Source: Chloroflexota bacterium
Lineage (GTDB): Bacteria > Chloroflexota > Anaerolineae > Promineifilales > Promineifilaceae
NCBI GenBank assembly: GCA_020353135.1
Contig: CP070688.1
Span: forward strand, 2,650,628-2,660,921
Direction of reading: 5' to 3'
Length of the DNA: 10,294 nt
Position numbers and translations under genes: made by a program. Positions 7,875 to 10,294 of the stretch are shown here, piece after piece. The first letter of the stretch is position 1, and every line of letters starts with the position of its first letter. The notes under the pieces were generated by a model. It was given only the letters and a program-made list of their open reading frames with translations. It was not told where the DNA came from and did no database searches.

Positions 7875-7883
7875 TGGTATAAT
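7875..7883 (+). promoter_or_regulatory. Extended -10 promoter of the cysteine hydrolase gene
   Basis: TG-G-TATAAT is a perfect extended -10 element. No good -35 hexamer is found 16-18 bases upstream, as is usual for extended -10 promoters. The predicted start near 7890 leaves a 5' leader of about 45 bases before the ATG at 7935. Confidence 0.7.
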
Positions 7884-7921
7884 GAAGCCGGGTAACTTCT
7901 ACTGGGATTTGGTTTTTAAAG

Positions 7922-7926
7922 AGGAG
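7922..7926 (+). promoter_or_regulatory. Ribosome binding site of the cysteine hydrolase gene
   Basis: AGGAG (within AAAGAGGAG) lies 8 bases before the ATG at 7935 and supports that start. Confidence 0.8.
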
Positions 7927-7934
7927 TCAAAGCA

Positions 7935-8579
7935 ATGCTAGATGCCAAAGAAACGGCCGTTGTCATGATTGAATTCCAGAACGACTTCACTACCGACGGT
8001 GGTGCACTGCACGGTGCGGTAAAAGACGTGATGGAGAGCACCGATATGCTCAATAACGCGCAGGATGCCGTCGCCAAAGCCCGTGAAATGGGGGCTACGA
8101 TAATCCATGCGCCCATTACCTTCGCCGAAGGGTATCCGGAGTTGGGTGATCATCCTTATGGCATCCTCAAAGGGGTGGTGGACACTAGTTCCTTCCGCAA
8201 AGACTCTTGGGGGGCCGAGTTTGCCGATGAAATGAAACCTCAAGAAGGCGATCTGGTCGTTGAAGGGAAGCGAGGCTTGTGCGCCTTTAACAGCACCAAT
8301 CTGGACTTCATCCTGCGCGGCCGGGGCATTAAGAATGTGGCGCTGGGTGGTTTCTTGACCAATTGCTGCGTTGAATCGTCGATGCGTACCGCTTACGAGA
8401 AAGGGTTCAATGTATTTACGCTGACCGACTGCGTCGCCGCGACCAGCGAAGAAGAGCACCGTATCGCCATCGAGAAAGACTATCCGATGTTCTCGCATCC
8501 GGTCGATCATAATGAATTCTTGAGCTACATGTCGGGTGAAACGGTCGCTGCCGATGCCAGCAGGGGCTACACTGAGTGA
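7935..8579 (+). CDS. Isochorismatase-like cysteine hydrolase
   Basis: This 214-residue protein has the full pattern of the isochorismatase/nicotinamidase-like family: VVMIEFQNDF with Asp17, VVEGKRGLCAF with Lys112 and GGFLTNCCVESS with Cys145, which form the Asp-Lys-Cys triad. The length is typical (about 180-220 residues). There is no signal peptide, so it acts in the cytoplasm. Known members cleave amides or vinyl ethers (nicotinamide, isochorismate, ureidoacrylate, N-carbamoyl compounds); nothing here identifies the substrate. Cys144 next to the catalytic Cys145 is a minor curiosity. The gene has its own promoter, a good ribosome binding site and a terminator after it, so it is probably a single-gene unit. 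Confidence 0.95.
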   Translation: MLDAKETAVVMIEFQNDFTTDGGALHGAVKDVMESTDMLNNAQDAVAKAREMGATIIHAPITFAEGYPELGDHPYGILKGVVDTSSFRKDSWGAEFADEMKPQEGDLVVEGKRGLCAFNSTNLDFILRGRGIKNVALGGFLTNCCVESSMRTAYEKGFNVFTLTDCVAATSEEEHRIAIEKDYPMFSHPVDHNEFLSYMSGETVAADASRGYTE

Positions 8580-8595
8580 CCAGCCTGAGATAAAC

Positions 8596-8620
8596 AGAGC
8601 TCTCAAGAAGCGAGAGCTCT
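8596..8620. terminator. Bidirectional hairpin terminator between convergent genes
   Basis: AGAGCTCTC (8596-8604) and GAGAGCTCT (8612-8620) form a perfect 9-bp stem with the 7-base loop AAGAAGC. The plus side is followed by CATATAGTTT and the minus side by GTTTAT, both only weakly T-rich. It lies 16 bp after the hydrolase stop and 81 bp beyond the stop of the minus-strand VWA gene, so it could serve both. Confidence 0.65.
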
Positions 8621-8701
8621 CATATAGTTTAGCGGCGCAGGTAATTCATTGGATCGAGCCGATTGCCCGATGATGGGATCAGTTCATTACGCCCACTGAC
8701 A

Positions 8702-9781
8702 CTACGGGAAACGATTCCAGCGCAGCGAGAGCCAGATTGCTACAAAGGCAAATATCGCGCCGAGAGCCACAAATACGACGCTGATTTCCAGACTCTGTTC
8801 CTGCAACGTAATTTGGGTCGGGAGATCGAGAAAGACCTCGTAGAGTTGGTCTGCATTTTGGGCCCGGAAGTAGGAACCGCCCGTCATTTCGGCTACCATT
8901 TGCAATGTCGTCTCGTCGATTACCAGAAAGCGTCTGAAGTCCCCGAATCCGCCGCCAAAACCGCCACCAAAGCCTCCGCCGCCAAAACCGCGACTGAAAA
9001 CATCACTGCCCAGTTGCTGCCGTGTACAAGTCATTGCCCTTGGATCGGCCGTGCCGAAGCCGATGGTGTATACTCTCACTTGCCGGTCGGCCGCTTGCTG
9101 AGCAGCGTCGACCGGGTGCGGTCCGTGGCTGTTCGCCCCATCCGTCAACAAGACGATGATATCTGGCTGGTACAGGCCGCCTGACAGCTCATTTCCTCCG
9201 TCTTCGACTCCCAAATTGACTCCACTGGGCGCAACTGCTTCGTTTATCTCAGCCAAGGCGTCGATGGATTTGAGGGTCGCGCTGCCAATAGCCGTGCCCA
9301 ATGACGTGGTCAGATTATTGATCGATTCGATCAGGGACTCTTTGTCATTAGTCGGCGGCACGATTAGCTCAGCAAAGCCGGCGAAGGCCACGATGCCAAT
9401 TTGGGTGCCGTCGGCTTGTTCCTTAATGAAAGCTGTGGCCGCCTCTTGGGCCACCGTCAGGCGGTTAGGTGAAACGTCGATGGCGCACATGCTACGCGAG
9501 ACGTCGATGGCCAGGATGATGGTTGTCCTATTTAGAGGTACTTCAACCTTGGCCACTGGCCGGGCCAGGGCCACTATCAAACAGCCAAGACCTAACAAGA
9601 AGAGCCCGAACGGTAAGTGCTGGCGCCAACGGGCCCGCTTGGGCAAAGCTTCACGGATGATCGAAAGGCTCGAATAGCGAACCGCGAATCGCCGCCTGCG
9701 CTTCAAGATCCAGGCATAAGCCGCTATGAGGAGCGGAATGGCCAGCAGCAACAGCAGATACCAGGGCCAGGTCAGTCCCAT
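8702..9781 (-). CDS. BatA-like VWA-domain membrane protein with Phe/Gly-rich insert
   Basis: This 359-residue protein has the aerotolerance/BatA layout: an N-terminal membrane segment (WPWYLLLLLAIPLLIAAYA, 5-23), a basic stretch, a second segment (about 57-73) followed by ARP, a von Willebrand A domain from about 86, and a C-terminal segment (about 333-353). The metal site (MIDAS) is complete: Asp93-x-Ser95-x-Ser97, Thr163 in GTAIG and Asp214 in LLTDG. Residues 265-280 are a run of FGGG-type repeats inside the domain, after GFGTADP and before the helix with IDETTLQ. The gene starts 40 bp after the stop of another VWA gene, so the two are probably co-transcribed; AAGAGA just upstream is a weak ribosome binding site. 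Relatives often sit with MoxR ATPase and DUF58 genes, which would lie beyond the right edge if present. The partner and function are not known. Confidence 0.9.
   Translation of the reverse strand: MGLTWPWYLLLLLAIPLLIAAYAWILKRRRRFAVRYSSLSIIREALPKRARWRQHLPFGLFLLGLGCLIVALARPVAKVEVPLNRTTIILAIDVSRSMCAIDVSPNRLTVAQEAATAFIKEQADGTQIGIVAFAGFAELIVPPTNDKESLIESINNLTTSLGTAIGSATLKSIDALAEINEAVAPSGVNLGVEDGGNELSGGLYQPDIIVLLTDGANSHGPHPVDAAQQAADRQVRVYTIGFGTADPRAMTCTRQQLGSDVFSRGFGGGGFGGGFGGGFGDFRRFLVIDETTLQMVAEMTGGSYFRAQNADQLYEVFLDLPTQITLQEQSLEISVVFVALGAIFAFVAIWLSLRWNRFP
8943..8993 (-). repeat. Short in-frame Phe/Gly-coding repeat
   Basis: Three to four imperfect 12-15-bp units of the form TTTGGCGGCGGA code for FGGG repeats (residues about 265-280 of the VWA protein). 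The codons vary between units (TTT/TTC, GGC/GGT/GGA), so the repeat is not a very recent slippage product. It is a low-complexity loop within the gene. Confidence 0.8.
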
Positions 9782-9821
9782 CTGTTATCTCTTGAGCCAG
9801 CGCTAAGGGCCAAGTTCTTCA

Positions 9822-10294
9822 TCACGGCGCCCGCCCAAACCAGAACAGAGACAACCCTCCGCCGATCAATAACAGAACCAGACTGATGCCGGCGAGGACA
9901 GAGGTGACCTCGCTTCTTTCGCCTTCAATGGTTAATTGCAGGTCGACGTTTTCGTAAATCTCCGTTAGGGACGCTTCATCCGCGGCGTGGTAATAAACGC
10001 CGTTCGTGAGACCCGCGATCTCCTGGAGGGTCGATTCATTCAGCTGGGTAAGAACGTTGAAGCCGTCGATTTCGATGACCGAACCTTCGGCGCTGCCGAT
10101 TCCGACCGGGTAGATACGAACGCCTGAATCAGCGGCTACTTGAGCGATCGTTATAGGTTCTGGCGATGCCGTATTCTCGCCATCTGTGATCAATAAGACG
10201 ACGGCCGACGAATAATCTTCGGTCTTCAGCGACTCTGTCGCAGGTAACTCACTGCCGTGCGACTCCAGCCCTTCTTCCGGTGATAGGTCCTCAA
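9822..10294 (-). CDS. VWA-domain membrane protein, C-terminal part (5' end outside window)
   Basis: The frame is open from the right edge to the TGA at 9824-9822, giving 156 visible residues. It includes VVLLITDGEN, with the aspartate of the metal site, then VRIYPVGIGSAEG, a helix with LNESTLQEIAGLTNGVYYHA, and a C-terminal membrane segment (VLAGISLVLLLIGGGLSLFWF, quoted in outline). An acidic stretch rich in Glu, Asp and Ser precedes the LLITDG strand. This matches the C-terminal half of a BatA/BatB-like protein and aligns with the downstream VWA protein, so the two are tandem paralogs. A TTG at 10193 is an internal Leu codon, not the start. The N-terminal part and the true start lie outside the window. 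Confidence 0.85.
   Translation of the reverse strand, partial: EDLSPEEGLESHGSELPATESLKTEDYSSAVVLLITDGENTASPEPITIAQVAADSGVRIYPVGIGSAEGSVIEIDGFNVLTQLNESTLQEIAGLTNGVYYHAADEASLTEIYENVDLQLTIEGERSEVTSVLAGISLVLLLIGGGLSLFWFGRAP

Noticed and set aside
7727..7882. 51-codon open frame in the spacer after the antiporter gene
   Set aside because: No ribosome binding site, no recognisable features, and its stop codon lies inside the -10 box of the next gene.
7938..8606. 222-codon open frame on the minus strand opposite the hydrolase
   Set aside because: The plus strand encodes a complete hydrolase with catalytic triad, promoter and ribosome binding site; the antisense frame shows no family features.
8940..8995. 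CRISPR-like or tandem repeat array
   Set aside because: The repeats are short, in frame and contiguous, and encode a glycine-rich loop; there are no spacers.
8663..9184. 173-codon open frame on the plus strand opposite the VWA gene
   Set aside because: It is antisense to a clear VWA protein, and its Ala/Lys/Thr-rich part is the complement of the Phe/Gly repeat.

Overview
The window looks like chromosomal DNA from a free-living bacterium of moderate GC content. The best lineage guess is Chloroflexota (Anaerolineae or a relative). That rests on the gene families: a cyclase-AAA-TPR giant protein, a ParB-like/universal-stress fusion, and tandem BatA-like VWA proteins with a Phe/Gly-rich insert. 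It is inference from recalled family distribution, not a database result. I saw no rRNA, tRNA, CRISPR array, insertion sequence or phage gene.

Layout. Bases 1-3351 (minus) hold one uninterrupted reading frame of 1117 codons that runs off the left edge. It encodes a class III adenylyl cyclase with two cyclase domains, a P-loop ATPase and a TPR tail, the same order as animal soluble adenylyl cyclase. Divergent from it, across a 189-bp spacer, is a plus-strand gene (3541-5280) fusing a ParB-like domain to two universal stress protein (USP) domains. Its end meets, 10 bp away, a small YCII/DGPF-family gene on the minus strand (5291-5608). A 214-bp divergent spacer follows, then a plus-strand CPA2-type cation:proton antiporter with TrkA-like regulatory domains (5823-7685). 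Next comes a plus-strand isochorismatase-like cysteine hydrolase (7935-8579) with its own extended -10 promoter and ribosome binding site. A bidirectional hairpin terminator (8596-8620) separates it from a minus-strand pair of VWA proteins: a full gene at 8702-9781 and, upstream of it, the 3' part of a second at 9822-10294.

How the genes may work together. The cyclase keeps the two metal-binding aspartates and most substrate-binding residues, so it probably makes cAMP. However, the two positions that bind bicarbonate in human soluble adenylyl cyclase are changed. Its divergent neighbour ends in a USP domain with an intact nucleotide-binding motif, and some mycobacterial USPs bind cAMP. The pair, possibly with the nearby antiporter, could therefore be a nucleotide-signalling stress module. 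This is a hypothesis from co-location and residue conservation only. The hydrolase, the YCII protein and the VWA pair look like separate transcription units.
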